Source of the DNA: Fimenecus sp045545735
GTDB taxonomy: Bacteria; Bacillota; Clostridia; Oscillospirales; Acutalibacteraceae
Length of the DNA: 64,000 nt
NCBI GenBank assembly: GCA_045545735.1
Contig: JAZQBM010000008.1
Coordinates: 124,001-188,000, forward strand
Direction: 5' to 3'
In this document: piece by piece, positions 42,772 through 51,275 of the stretch
How positions within the stretch are numbered: the stretch's first letter is position 1
How the letters are laid out: each line of letters starts with the position of its first letter
The notes under the pieces: generated by a model
What the model saw: the letters and a program-made list of their open reading frames with translations, nothing else
What the model was told of the DNA's origin: nothing
Databases searched by the model: none
Position numbers and translations under genes: made by a program

Positions 42772-43510
42772 TAAAATTGCTCTTTTAGAAAATGAACATA
42801 TTGAAGATTTAGGCGAGGGTGTAGGTCTTGTTGTATCAAAACAACACACTTTCGGCACAGACGCTATGTTACTTGCCAACTTTGCAAATCCAAAACCTAA
42901 TGATACGGCTTGCGATTTTGGTACGGGGTGTGGAATAATCCCGTTTTTATGGCTTCGCGACGGCAAATGCAAAAGTATTTCTGCTGTTGAAATTCAAGAG
43001 AATGCTTGCAATCAAGTTGAGCGTTCAATAGTACTTAATAATACAGAAAAAATCACAATCTATAACAGAGATTTGAAAGATGTTGACGACTTCAATGCAG
43101 GTAGTTTTGACGTTGTAACAATGAATCCGCCATATAAAATTGAAAACGGTGGAATTAAAAATGAAGACGAGTGTTCAACTATTGCCCGTCACGAAACATT
43201 CTGTAATATGGAAGATATTGCAAAAAGTGCGTCACGACTTTTGCGTTTTGGCGGTAAATTTTGTATCTGTCATCGCCCTGAAAGAGTGTTTGACGCTATG
43301 GTGGCCATGCGTAACAACGGTATTGAGCCGAAACGACTTCGTTTTGTATCTAAAAAAGGCGATACTCAGCCTTGGCTTGTGCTGATTGAGGGTAAACGCG
43401 GTGCTAAAAACGGGCTTAAGGTTGAAGCACCACTTGTAGCGTATAATGATGATGGTAATTTGAGCGGAGAAATGCTCAGTATTACCGAAAAATACAGAAA
43501 GGAGAATTAA
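42761..43510 (+). CDS. TrmN6/YfiC-like adenine N6-methyltransferase
   Basis: 249 residues. Rossmann-fold methyltransferase: HTFGTDAMLLANFA, SAM motif CDFGTGCGIIPFLW, acidic strand end SAVEIQ, and the amino-methylase motif VTMNPPYKIENGG. The closest described family modifies A37 of tRNA1(Val). The ATG at 42761 (MLTDKIALLEN) overlaps the mgtC-like stop by 11 bases and has GAGGA. Directly followed by rsmI, an arrangement common in Firmicutes. Confidence 0.9.
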   Translation: MLTDKIALLENEHIEDLGEGVGLVVSKQHTFGTDAMLLANFANPKPNDTACDFGTGCGIIPFLWLRDGKCKSISAVEIQENACNQVERSIVLNNTEKITIYNRDLKDVDDFNAGSFDVVTMNPPYKIENGGIKNEDECSTIARHETFCNMEDIAKSASRLLRFGGKFCICHRPERVFDAMVAMRNNGIEPKRLRFVSKKGDTQPWLVLIEGKRGAKNGLKVEAPLVAYNDDGNLSGEMLSITEKYRKEN

Positions 43511-43511
43511 A

Positions 43512-44336
43512 ATGACAGGTAAACTTTATGTGGTAGGCACACCAATCGGTAACCTTTCAGATTTTTCTCCAAGAGCGAAAGAAACCCTTGCTACTGTCGA
43601 TTTTATTGCGGCAGAAGATACTCGCGTAACACAAAAATTACTTAACTTTTTTGATATAAAGAAACCGCTTATCAGTTATTATGAGCATAACCGCCGCGAA
43701 CGTGGCGAAATGATTATTTCACGTATCTTAAACGGCGAAACCTGTGCAATTGTAACTGATGCAGGAATGCCTTGCGTTTCTGACCCGGGACAAGATTTGG
43801 TTTATTTGTGTCACGAAAACAATATTCCCGTTGAGTCTGTTCCCGGACCTACCGCATTTGCAACGGCTCTTGCTATCAGCGGAATGGAAAGCGGTCGTTT
43901 TACTTTTGAGGGCTTTTTAAGTACAAATAAGCCAAGCCGTAAAGAACACCTTGAAGAACTTAAAAACGAAACCCGTACAATGATTTTCTATGAAGCACCT
44001 CATAAATTAAAGGCGACACTTAAAGATATGTATTCGTATTTCGGTGACCGCCAGATTGCAATTGTAAAAGAACTTACAAAAATTCACGAAACAGTTATGC
44101 GGACAAGCCTTAAGGGTGCAATTGATTATTTTGATGTTGAAAATCCACGCGGTGAGTATGTTTTAATTCTTGCAGGTGCTGAAAAGCAAAAAGAAAAACA
44201 GCCCGTTACACTCGAACAGGCTGTGTTACTTGCAAAAGAATTAGTAGATAAAGGTATCAGCGTAAATGAGGCATCAAAAACCGTTGCAGCTGATACGGGA
44301 ATTAAGAAAAGTCTTATCTACAAAGAACTACTTTGA
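43512..44336 (+). CDS. rsmI: 16S rRNA (cytidine(1402)-2'-O)-methyltransferase
   Basis: 274 residues. Tetrapyrrole-methylase fold: GKLYVVGTPIGNLSDFSPRA at the N-terminus, AAEDTRVTQKLL, SYYEHNRRER, VTDAGMPCVSDPG and VPGPTAFATALAISG. Methylates C1402 in the ribosomal decoding centre together with RsmH. C-terminal helical extension (KELVDKGISVNEASKTVA) as in Firmicute members. The 3' end overlaps the convergent XRE gene by 9 bases. Confidence 0.95.
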   Translation: MTGKLYVVGTPIGNLSDFSPRAKETLATVDFIAAEDTRVTQKLLNFFDIKKPLISYYEHNRRERGEMIISRILNGETCAIVTDAGMPCVSDPGQDLVYLCHENNIPVESVPGPTAFATALAISGMESGRFTFEGFLSTNKPSRKEHLEELKNETRTMIFYEAPHKLKATLKDMYSYFGDRQIAIVKELTKIHETVMRTSLKGAIDYFDVENPRGEYVLILAGAEKQKEKQPVTLEQAVLLAKELVDKGISVNEASKTVAADTGIKKSLIYKELL

Positions 44337-44951
44337 CTCTTTTGTTGAGTATTTATACATTCTTGCAATTTCTTTGTCAATAATTCGTGTTGCCTCATTG
44401 ATGATTGTATCCATAGATTTTGGCAACTGTTCACTTCTTTTTGGCTTATTATCACCCTCGAAAACAAGTGAGTTGATAATATGGTCAATCAGGTTTGTCG
44501 TAATGAACGGTGCTAATTCTTTTTTAGCATTTTCGTGATTAGGAATTGCACCTTGAAGCAGTGCTGACAGATAAACTTTATAAATTGTCAGAATATATAT
44601 ACTTCTGATTTTTGAAGAATGATTTCTGCCATAAACACCAAGTCTTTCTTGAATATAAACTGATGAACGGAAAACCGTACTCATTCTCACTTCGCTGTCT
44701 TGTGGAATTTCATCAGCAACGAATAATGCGTCGGACATCATTTTTGAGTCAGAAAGTCCTAAAAGATAGTCAGTACTCACATCGTAAAATGTTGAAGCAC
44801 GGCAAAGAAAGTCCAGTCCACATTCGCGTATTCCTTTTTCATAGTGAGAAAGCAAAGCCTGTGAAACACCAAGATACTGGGCGGCTTCTTTCTGACTTAA
44901 ATTTTTATCTTTTCTTAAACTTACTAAACGAGTAGAAATTGATGTACTCAC
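44328..44951 (-). CDS. XRE-family transcriptional regulator
   Basis: 207 residues. Cro/C1-type helix-turn-helix at the N-terminus (RLVSLRKDKNLSQKEAAQYLGVSQALLSHYEKG). The helical C-terminal domain of ~130 residues (SSVYIQERLG, ILTIYKVYLSALLQG) has no motif I recognise. The GTG at 44951 is chosen because AAGGGGTG is 5 bp upstream. A perfect palindrome just upstream suggests autoregulation. Divergent from the histidine phosphatase gene. Confidence 0.85.
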   Translation of the reverse strand: MSTSISTRLVSLRKDKNLSQKEAAQYLGVSQALLSHYEKGIRECGLDFLCRASTFYDVSTDYLLGLSDSKMMSDALFVADEIPQDSEVRMSTVFRSSVYIQERLGVYGRNHSSKIRSIYILTIYKVYLSALLQGAIPNHENAKKELAPFITTNLIDHIINSLVFEGDNKPKRSEQLPKSMDTIINEATRIIDKEIARMYKYSTKESK

Positions 44952-44961
44952 AAAAGCACCC

Positions 44962-44987
44962 CTTATACTTAAAGTATAAGAATTATA
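44962..44987 (-). promoter_or_regulatory. palindromic operator abutting the -10 of the XRE gene
   Basis: CTTATACTTAAAGTATAAG (44962-44980) has perfect 9-bp arms around one base. On the minus strand TATAAT (44982-44987) lies directly before it, so a bound repressor would cover the transcription start. Confidence 0.6.
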
Positions 44988-45044
44988 TACCAAATTCAAC
45001 AATTTGTATATTGTGTGAATTTACAAAATTTCAGGAGATTAAAT

Positions 45045-45767
45045 ATGAAAACTTACCAAATTCACTTAATTCGTCACGCTGTGACTAAAGGTAACCTTGA
45101 GGGTAAATATATAGGCCATACTGATGAGCCTTTGTGTGATGAGGGAAAAGCACAACTTAAAGATATTATGAAAAACTACGGTGAATACCCCGAAGTTGAT
45201 GCGGTATTTTCAAGTCCGTTAAAGCGTTGCCTTGAAACTGCAAAAGAAATTTATCCCGATAAAAACCCAATAATTTTAGACGATTTGCGTGAATATGATT
45301 TCGGTGAATTTGAGGGAAAAACTGCAGAAGAATTGCAAGACGACGAAGATTTTGCAGAGTGGCTTAGCGGTTCAAACCCAAATAAAGCCGCACCATTCGG
45401 CGATAGTCAGGTGCGTTTTAATTACAGAATTTGTGACTGCTTTGAAAAGATTGTTGAGGGTGTTATTAAAGCAGGAGTTAAAAATACAGCAGTTATTACT
45501 CACGGTGGTGTTATTATGTCACTTATGCAGACGTATGCGTTGCCCGAAGCACCTATGCACGAGTGGTTGACACCGTCTTGTTGTGGTTATACAATCCGTA
45601 TTGACCCGTCAATTTGGTCAAGGGGAATGAAAGTTGAGGCAATCGCAGAATGTCCCGCACCACCAAAAGATTTTCAACACGAACTTTGGGATGTTTATGA
45701 CCCTGATAATGACCCTTATGACGTTGCATATTGGGAAGATGATGAAAATTTCAAGGACGAGCAATAA
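45045..45767 (+). CDS. histidine phosphatase (phosphoglycerate-mutase-like)
   Basis: 240 residues. Catalytic LIRHAVTKGNLEGKYIG (phospho-His), VFSSPLKRCLETA, the acidic YDFGEFEGK region and the second His in VITHGGVIMSLM. Resembles alpha-ribazole phosphatase or broad-specificity phosphatases more than glycolytic dPGM. The unusual C-terminal extension is acidic (YDPDNDPYDVAYWEDDENF). ATG at 45045 with AGGAG. Substrate unknown. Confidence 0.9.
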   Translation: MKTYQIHLIRHAVTKGNLEGKYIGHTDEPLCDEGKAQLKDIMKNYGEYPEVDAVFSSPLKRCLETAKEIYPDKNPIILDDLREYDFGEFEGKTAEELQDDEDFAEWLSGSNPNKAAPFGDSQVRFNYRICDCFEKIVEGVIKAGVKNTAVITHGGVIMSLMQTYALPEAPMHEWLTPSCCGYTIRIDPSIWSRGMKVEAIAECPAPPKDFQHELWDVYDPDNDPYDVAYWEDDENFKDEQ

Positions 45768-45797
45768 AAATTTTCTAAATTAGCAATAAATAATACA

Positions 45798-45826
45798 TTG
45801 AAATAGAAAAATTATAGTGATAAAAT
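45798..45826 (+). promoter_or_regulatory. SigA-type promoter of the uxuA operon
   Basis: TTGAAA (45798-45803), 17 bp, TAAAAT (45821-45826), about 34 bp before uxuA. Confidence 0.65.
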
Positions 45827-45860
45827 TATTTTGTAAAATAGGTAACTTGGAGGGAAATTT

Positions 45861-46907
45861 ATGAAAATGTCATTCCGTTGGTATGGCGAAAGCGACCCGA
45901 TTTCGTTGCAATACATTCGTCAAATTCCAAATATGAAAAGCATTGTTAGTGCGGTTTATGATGTAAAACCAGGTGAAGTTTGGCCGGAAGAGTCAATCGA
46001 GAAAATGGTAAAACAGTGCGAAGAAAATGGCCTTGTTTTTGATGTTGTTGAATCAATTCCTGTGCACGAAAACATTAAACTTGGAAGAGATAATGTTGAC
46101 GAACTTTTAGAGGTTTATTGTGAAAACATCCGTCGTTGTGCAAAATATGGTGTTAAATGTGTAACATATAACTTTATGCCTGTTTTTGACTGGACTCGTA
46201 CACAACTTGATAAAGAGGCAGAGGATGGCTCAACAAGTCTTGTTATGTATTGGGAACAGATGAAAGGCCTTGACCCACTTAAAGATGACATTCATCTTCC
46301 TGGTTGGGATTCAAGTTATAGTCAAGAAGAAGTTAGAGAATTGATTTCTGCTTACGGCGAGCTCGGTGAAGAGGGGCTTTGGAAAAATCTTGAAAAATTC
46401 CTTAAAAAAGTTATTCCTGTGGCAGAAGAATGTGGCGTTAAAATGGCAATTCATCCCGATGACCCGCCATATCCAATTTTTGGTATTCCAAGAATTATCA
46501 CTTGCGAAGAAAACATTGATAGAATGTTGAAACTTGTTGATAGTGAGGCAAATAGTCTTTGCCTTTGCACCGGCTCATTAGGTTGTGCAAAATCAAATGA
46601 TGTGGTAAAAATGATTAGAAAATATAGTGCAATGAACAGAATTGCATTTATGCATATCAGAAACATTTTAATTATGGAAGACGGAAGTTTTGAAGAAAGC
46701 GGACATCTTTCAGATTGTGGTAGTCTTGATATGTATGAGGTAGTCAAAGCACTTGTAGATACAGGCTTTGATGGCTATGTTCGTCCTGACCACGGCAGAA
46801 TGATTTGGGGCGAAACAGGAAAACCAGGTTACGGTCTTTTTGACAGAGCACTTGGTGCTACATACATAAACGGATTGTTTGAAGCAGTTGAGAAAGGAAA
46901 CAAATAA
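45861..46907 (+). CDS. uxuA: mannonate dehydratase
   Basis: 348 residues. Removes water from D-mannonate to give 2-keto-3-deoxy-D-gluconate. TIM-barrel enzyme with FRWYGESDPISLQYIRQIP at the start, KMAIHPDDPPYPIFGIPRI, LCLCTGSLG and YVRPDHGRMIWGE, which supply metal ligands and the active site. ATG at 45861 with GGAGGG. First gene of uxuA-uxuB-kdgK-(repeat)-eda. Confidence 0.97.
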   Translation: MKMSFRWYGESDPISLQYIRQIPNMKSIVSAVYDVKPGEVWPEESIEKMVKQCEENGLVFDVVESIPVHENIKLGRDNVDELLEVYCENIRRCAKYGVKCVTYNFMPVFDWTRTQLDKEAEDGSTSLVMYWEQMKGLDPLKDDIHLPGWDSSYSQEEVRELISAYGELGEEGLWKNLEKFLKKVIPVAEECGVKMAIHPDDPPYPIFGIPRIITCEENIDRMLKLVDSEANSLCLCTGSLGCAKSNDVVKMIRKYSAMNRIAFMHIRNILIMEDGSFEESGHLSDCGSLDMYEVVKALVDTGFDGYVRPDHGRMIWGETGKPGYGLFDRALGATYINGLFEAVEKGNK

Positions 46908-46908
46908 T

Positions 46909-47757
46909 ATGTTACATGAGAATTTAAAAGGCAGAGTAGCAGTAGTTACAGGCGGTGGCGGTGTCCTTTGCGGTGATTTCGCAAAAACTCTTGCAAAACA
47001 GGGCGTTAAAGTTGCAGTCCTTGACTTAAACGAAGCAGCAGCACAAAAAGTCGCTGACGAAATCAACGCTGACGGCGGTTTAGCAATCGCAGTTGGTTGT
47101 AACGTACTTGAAAAAGAGAGTATGGAAAATGCTCGTGCAATTATCAACGAAAAACTTGGCACTTGCGATATTCTTCTCAACGGTGCAGGCGGAAACAATC
47201 CAAAAGGCACAACTACAAAAGAAACTCTTGAAAAGATTGACTTAATTGAAAAGAATGACGATATTAAAACATTCTTTGACCTTGATGCAAACGGAATTTC
47301 ATTCGTTTTCAATCTTAACTTCCTTGGAACTCTAATTCCAACTCAGGTTTTTGCACGCGATATGGCAGAAAAAGAAAATACTTGTATCGTTATGGTAACA
47401 TCAATGAATGCTTACCGTCCACTTACAAAAATCCCTGCATATTCAGCAGCAAAAGCAGCAGTTAAGAATTTTACAGAATTTATGGCAGTTCATTTTGCAG
47501 ACGTTGGTATCCGTGTAAATGCAATTGCACCCGGTTTCTTCTCAACTAACCAGAATAAAGCACTTCTCTGGAATGAAGATGGTACACCAACTGCAAGAAC
47601 AAATAAGATTCTCAACGCAACACCAATGAAACGATTTGGTGAGGCAAACGAACTTTCAGGTGCATTGTTGTTCCTTTGCGATGAAGCATACTCAAGTTTC
47701 ATAACCGGAACTAGTATTTGCGTAGATGGCGGATTTTCAGCTTACTCAGGCGTTTAA
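46909..47757 (+). CDS. uxuB: SDR-family D-mannonate oxidoreductase (fructuronate reductase)
   Basis: 282 residues. Short-chain dehydrogenase with GRVAVVTGGGGVLCGDFA (cofactor), NGAGGNNP, catalytic Ser-Tyr-Lys in VTSMNAY and YSAAKAAVKNF, and a C-terminal FITGTSICVDGGFSAY. Position between uxuA and kdgK indicates reduction of D-fructuronate to D-mannonate; this SDR type replaces the classical long-chain UxuB in many Gram-positives. The ATG at 46909 follows the uxuA stop by one base. The symbol is functional, not by homology to E. coli UxuB. Confidence 0.88.
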   Translation: MLHENLKGRVAVVTGGGGVLCGDFAKTLAKQGVKVAVLDLNEAAAQKVADEINADGGLAIAVGCNVLEKESMENARAIINEKLGTCDILLNGAGGNNPKGTTTKETLEKIDLIEKNDDIKTFFDLDANGISFVFNLNFLGTLIPTQVFARDMAEKENTCIVMVTSMNAYRPLTKIPAYSAAKAAVKNFTEFMAVHFADVGIRVNAIAPGFFSTNQNKALLWNEDGTPTARTNKILNATPMKRFGEANELSGALLFLCDEAYSSFITGTSICVDGGFSAYSGV

Positions 47758-47772
47758 TTTGGAGGTATAATT

Positions 47773-48870
47773 ATGAACTTAAATCTCAGAAAAAAAGAAG
47801 ATTGTATGTTTGATATGATTTCACTTGGTGAAATTATGCTTCGTCTTGACCCGGGCGAGGGCAGAATTAAAACTGCTCGTAATTTCCGTGCTTGGGAAGG
47901 TGGCGGCGAGTATAATGTTGCTCGTGGTCTTCGCCGTTGTTTTGGTATGAAAACTGCAGTTGTAACTGCATTTGCAGATAACGAAGTTGGTCGTCTTCTT
48001 GAAGATTTTATTCTTCAGGGTGGTGTCGATACATCACTTATTAAGTGGGTTAAATATGATGGTATCGGCAGAACCGTAAGAAATGGTCTTAACTTTACAG
48101 AACGCGGTTACGGTATTCGCGGTGCAGTTGGCGTTTCTGACCGTGGTAACACAGCAGTTGCACAGCTCAAAGCAGGCGATATTGATTGGGATTACATTTT
48201 CGGTACACTTGGTGTTCGTTGGCTTCATACAGGCGGTATTTTTGCAGCACTTTCAGAGTCAACTGCAGAAGTTGCAATCGAAGCAGTTAAAACTGCAAAG
48301 AAATACGGCACAATCGTGTCGTACGACCTTAACTATCGTCCATCACTCTGGAACGATATCGGCGGTAAAGCAAAGGCACAAGAAGTTAATAAAGAAATTG
48401 CAAAATATATCGACGTTATGATTGGTAACGAAGAAGATTTCACAGCTTGTCTTGGTTTTGAAATCGAGGGTAATGACGAAAATCTTAAAGAACTCAATAT
48501 TGAGGGCTACTACAAGATGCTTGAAGAAGTTGTTAAGGTTTACCCTAACTTTAAAGTTATCGCAACAACACTTCGTACAGTTAAAACTGCAACAGTAAAC
48601 GACTGGTCAGCAATCTGCTATGCAGACGGCAAAGTTCATAAGGGACTTGAACTCCCTGGTCTTGAAATCCTTGACCGTGTTGGCGGTGGCGACTCATTCG
48701 CATCAGGTCTTATTTATGGACTTATGACAACTGAAGACGCACAGACAGCAGTTAATTACGGCGTTGCACACGGTGCACTTGCAATGACAACACCGGGTGA
48801 CACATCAATGGCATCACTTAAAGAAGTAAATGCAATTGTTAGCGGTGCAGGTGCTCGCGTACAAAGATAA
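47773..48870 (+). CDS. kdgK: 2-dehydro-3-deoxygluconokinase (PfkB family)
   Basis: 365 residues. Phosphorylates 2-keto-3-deoxygluconate at C6. PfkB signatures: GEIMLRLDPGEG at the start, GGGEYNVARGLRR, and the C-terminal DRVGGGDSFASGLIYG with the catalytic Asp. ATG at 47773 follows GGAGG (a second ATG 33 bp on lacks a site). The last codons are also the outer arm of hairpin repeat copy 2. Confidence 0.95.
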   Translation: MNLNLRKKEDCMFDMISLGEIMLRLDPGEGRIKTARNFRAWEGGGEYNVARGLRRCFGMKTAVVTAFADNEVGRLLEDFILQGGVDTSLIKWVKYDGIGRTVRNGLNFTERGYGIRGAVGVSDRGNTAVAQLKAGDIDWDYIFGTLGVRWLHTGGIFAALSESTAEVAIEAVKTAKKYGTIVSYDLNYRPSLWNDIGGKAKAQEVNKEIAKYIDVMIGNEEDFTACLGFEIEGNDENLKELNIEGYYKMLEEVVKVYPNFKVIATTLRTVKTATVNDWSAICYADGKVHKGLELPGLEILDRVGGGDSFASGLIYGLMTTEDAQTAVNYGVAHGALAMTTPGDTSMASLKEVNAIVSGAGARVQR

Positions 48871-48967
48871 GTTCTTTTTCCGCAATACGTCGTGGCTTTC
48901 GGCTCGCGGTATACCTGATACAGCTTCGCCTCTGCCACATTGTCTTGCGAAAAAACAATCTTATCTT
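48864..48967. repeat. long-hairpin intergenic repeat, copy 2
   Basis: Outer arms AAGATAAG (48864-48871, including the kdgK stop) and CTTATCTT (48960-48967), extended by TTTTTCCGCAA against TTGCGAAAAAA. Interior shared with copy 1 (CGTGGCTTTCGGCTCGCGGT, CTTCGCCTCTGCCAC). It lies between kdgK and eda, so it is probably transcribed within the operon. Confidence 0.8.
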
Positions 48968-49012
48968 ACGATAATTTGAATGAAATAAATTTTTCCTATT
49001 GGAGATGTAATT

Positions 49013-49669
49013 ATGGATAAAGAAAAAATTATTACCCGAATTCAAGACTGTGGTATCGTAGCCGTTGTTCGTGCAGAAACAGTTGACCAAGCAATCAGAA
49101 TTACTGATGCATGTATTGAAGGTGGAGTGGCTGCAATTGAGCTTACATTCACAGTTCCACACGCAGACAAGGTTATTGAAGAACTTGCAAAGAGATACAC
49201 ACCAGAAGAAATCATTCTTGGTGCAGGTACTGTTCTTGATGCAGCAACTGCAAGAATTGCTATGCTTTCAGGTGCAGAGTACATTGTAAGTCCTGCACTT
49301 GACCTTGAAACACTTAAACTTTGTAACCGTTACAGAGTTCCAATGATGCCTGGTATTATGACAGTTCGTGAAGGACTTCTTGCTATGGAAAACGGTGCAG
49401 ATATTCTTAAAGTTTTCCCTGCTGACCTTTTTGGACCAAAGATTATCAAAGACATTAAGGGACCAATTCCATATGCAAAAATGATGCCAACAGGTGGCGT
49501 TGACGCTGACAATGTTGGTGAATGGATTAAAGCAGGTGCCGTTGCAGTTGGTGCAGGTTCATCACTTACAGCAGGTGCAAAGACAGGCGACTACAAGAAG
49601 ATTACAGAAACAGGTAAGCGATTTGTAGAGAACATTAAACTCGCAAGAGCTGAAATGGCTGGCAAATAA
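49013..49669 (+). CDS. eda: 2-keto-3-deoxy-6-phosphogluconate aldolase
   Basis: 218 residues, class I aldolase that splits KDPG to pyruvate and glyceraldehyde-3-phosphate. GIVAVVRAE with the N-terminal Arg, AIELTFTVP with catalytic Glu, LGAGTVLD, and KVFPADLFGP with the Schiff-base Lys; MPTGGVD and AVGAGSSL bind phosphate. Last gene of the hexuronate operon; terminator follows. Confidence 0.96.
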   Translation: MDKEKIITRIQDCGIVAVVRAETVDQAIRITDACIEGGVAAIELTFTVPHADKVIEELAKRYTPEEIILGAGTVLDAATARIAMLSGAEYIVSPALDLETLKLCNRYRVPMMPGIMTVREGLLAMENGADILKVFPADLFGPKIIKDIKGPIPYAKMMPTGGVDADNVGEWIKAGAVAVGAGSSLTAGAKTGDYKKITETGKRFVENIKLARAEMAGK

Positions 49670-49689
49670 TTCTATTTGAATTGATTGTT

Positions 49690-49718
49690 AAGGTGGGAGA
49701 TTTCCCACCTTTTTTCTG
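49690..49718 (+). terminator. intrinsic terminator
   Basis: AAGGTGGGA, GATT loop, TCCCACCTT, T run. Confidence 0.9.
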
Positions 49719-49773
49719 CAAATTATAGCTTATTGAATTGATTACAGTCTGTTTTGGTTAATATTTTTATTTC

Positions 49774-49802
49774 TTGCAATAAAACTACTTTAATGTTACA
49801 AT
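49774..49802 (+). promoter_or_regulatory. SigA-type promoter of the LRR/dockerin gene
   Basis: TTGCAA (49774-49779), 17 bp, TACAAT (49797-49802), 32 bp before the ATG. Confidence 0.65.
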
Positions 49803-49834
49803 AACAACATAATTTGTGAAAGGACGGTGCAGAA

Positions 49835-51235
49835 ATGAAAAAATCAATATCAATAATTCTTTCAATTGTAATGTTGTTATGCGTATTTTCATTTAATTTA
49901 CCGTCTTTTGCTCTTTCTTATGATGATTTTATATATGAAATTGTCGATGAAAAAATTGTGATTACGGGTTATGGCGGAACGGCCTCAACAATCACTATTC
50001 CCGCCGAAATTGACGGGCAACAAGTTGTAAAAATAGGTGACAATGCTTTCAAAGATAATGAAACGATAACAAATATAACTATAAGCGAGGGCATTGAAGA
50101 TATAGGTGCAAGTGCGTTTGAGAACTGTTCAAATCTTGCGACAATTTCCTTGCCTACAACAATAACCCATATGGGTGAAAAGGCAATTTACAATACTGCA
50201 TATTATAATGATAAAAGCAATTGGAAACCTAAGAGAGCATCGACGGATAATGGTGATATAAACATTGGTGGCTCAGGTTTGCAGGATACAATCTATTGGG
50301 AGGATATTTTAGCCCCCGAACTAGATTACCTTTATCTTGGAACAGTACTTATAAAATGTGAATTCAGCGGAACATATAAAATAAAGATTGGAACAACGGT
50401 AGTTGCTGATTATGCCTTTGCAGGCTCTGAAAACGCAAAAAAGATTGAGTTACCGCAATCACTTGTTGCTATTGGTAATTATGCCTTTGATGGTTGTACT
50501 TCACTTGAAGAACTTAATATTCCTGAAACTGTAAGTTTTAATGCGAATGTAATATACAATACAGGTTTTTATAATAACCCTGAAAACTGGGAAAACGGTG
50601 TACTTTATATGGGTGCACGCGTAGTTGGAAAAAGTGGGGCGGAAACAGTTATAAAAGACGGTGCAACGCATATAATCAGCGGTGCGTTAGGTGATAAAAA
50701 CGCGGTGATTCCTGCATCTGTCACAAGCATTCACGAAAACGCCTTTACTGACAGAACAAATGTTACAATTTACGGTTATACTGATACTTACGCTGAAACC
50801 TATGCAGCTGAAAATGACATTAATTTTATTGATTTGAATACAATGACAAAAGGCGACGTAAATTTTGACGGCACAATGGATGAAACTGATTATAAAATCC
50901 TTTGTTCAGTTTCTGCACTTCAAGAGTATCAATCCTACGCAATTCTTTTAGCGGGTGATATGAATGAAGACGGCACAATTGACGGAATGGATGCAATAAT
51001 TCTTGACTTGTTCCTTAAAAATATTGGTCCGTCAACTATAAAGGGTGACGCTGACGGTGACGGCAAAGTGACTGAAGATGATTATGATTTGCTCGTCAAA
51101 ATTGCATCTGCAACTGCAGAAGTTACTGACAATTATATGCTTCACAGGTGCGACTTGAACGGCGACGGTGCAGTTGATGGTTTTGACGCACTTTATCTTG
51201 ATTTGGCACTTAATGGGCTTACAGCAATTGTATAA
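49835..51235 (+). CDS. secreted BspA-type leucine-rich repeat protein with dockerin-like modules
   Basis: 466 residues. Signal peptide (1-~27, to SFALS), then LRR_5/BspA-type repeats in blocks (IGDNAFKDNETITNITISEG, ASAFENCSNLATISLP, NYAFDGCTSLEELNIPE). The C-terminal ~125 residues hold four Ca-binding F-hand-like motifs arranged as two dockerin-like pairs: GDVNFDGTMDETDY with GDMNEDGTIDGMD, and GDADGDGKVTEDDY with CDLNGDGAVDGFD. Likely exported and docked to a cohesin or involved in adhesion. No catalytic domain is present. GAAAGGACGG upstream of the ATG. Confidence 0.85.
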   Translation: MKKSISIILSIVMLLCVFSFNLPSFALSYDDFIYEIVDEKIVITGYGGTASTITIPAEIDGQQVVKIGDNAFKDNETITNITISEGIEDIGASAFENCSNLATISLPTTITHMGEKAIYNTAYYNDKSNWKPKRASTDNGDINIGGSGLQDTIYWEDILAPELDYLYLGTVLIKCEFSGTYKIKIGTTVVADYAFAGSENAKKIELPQSLVAIGNYAFDGCTSLEELNIPETVSFNANVIYNTGFYNNPENWENGVLYMGARVVGKSGAETVIKDGATHIISGALGDKNAVIPASVTSIHENAFTDRTNVTIYGYTDTYAETYAAENDINFIDLNTMTKGDVNFDGTMDETDYKILCSVSALQEYQSYAILLAGDMNEDGTIDGMDAIILDLFLKNIGPSTIKGDADGDGKVTEDDYDLLVKIASATAEVTDNYMLHRCDLNGDGAVDGFDALYLDLALNGLTAIV

Positions 51236-51240
51236 AAATA

Positions 51241-51275
51241 ACGCTTAAGGATTTTACCTTAAGCGTTTTCTTTTT
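51241..51275. terminator. bidirectional intrinsic terminator
   Basis: ACGCTTAAGG (51241-51250) pairs with CCTTAAGCGT (51257-51266) and is flanked by A- and T-rich runs; it contains the stop codon of the convergent HAD gene. Confidence 0.82.
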
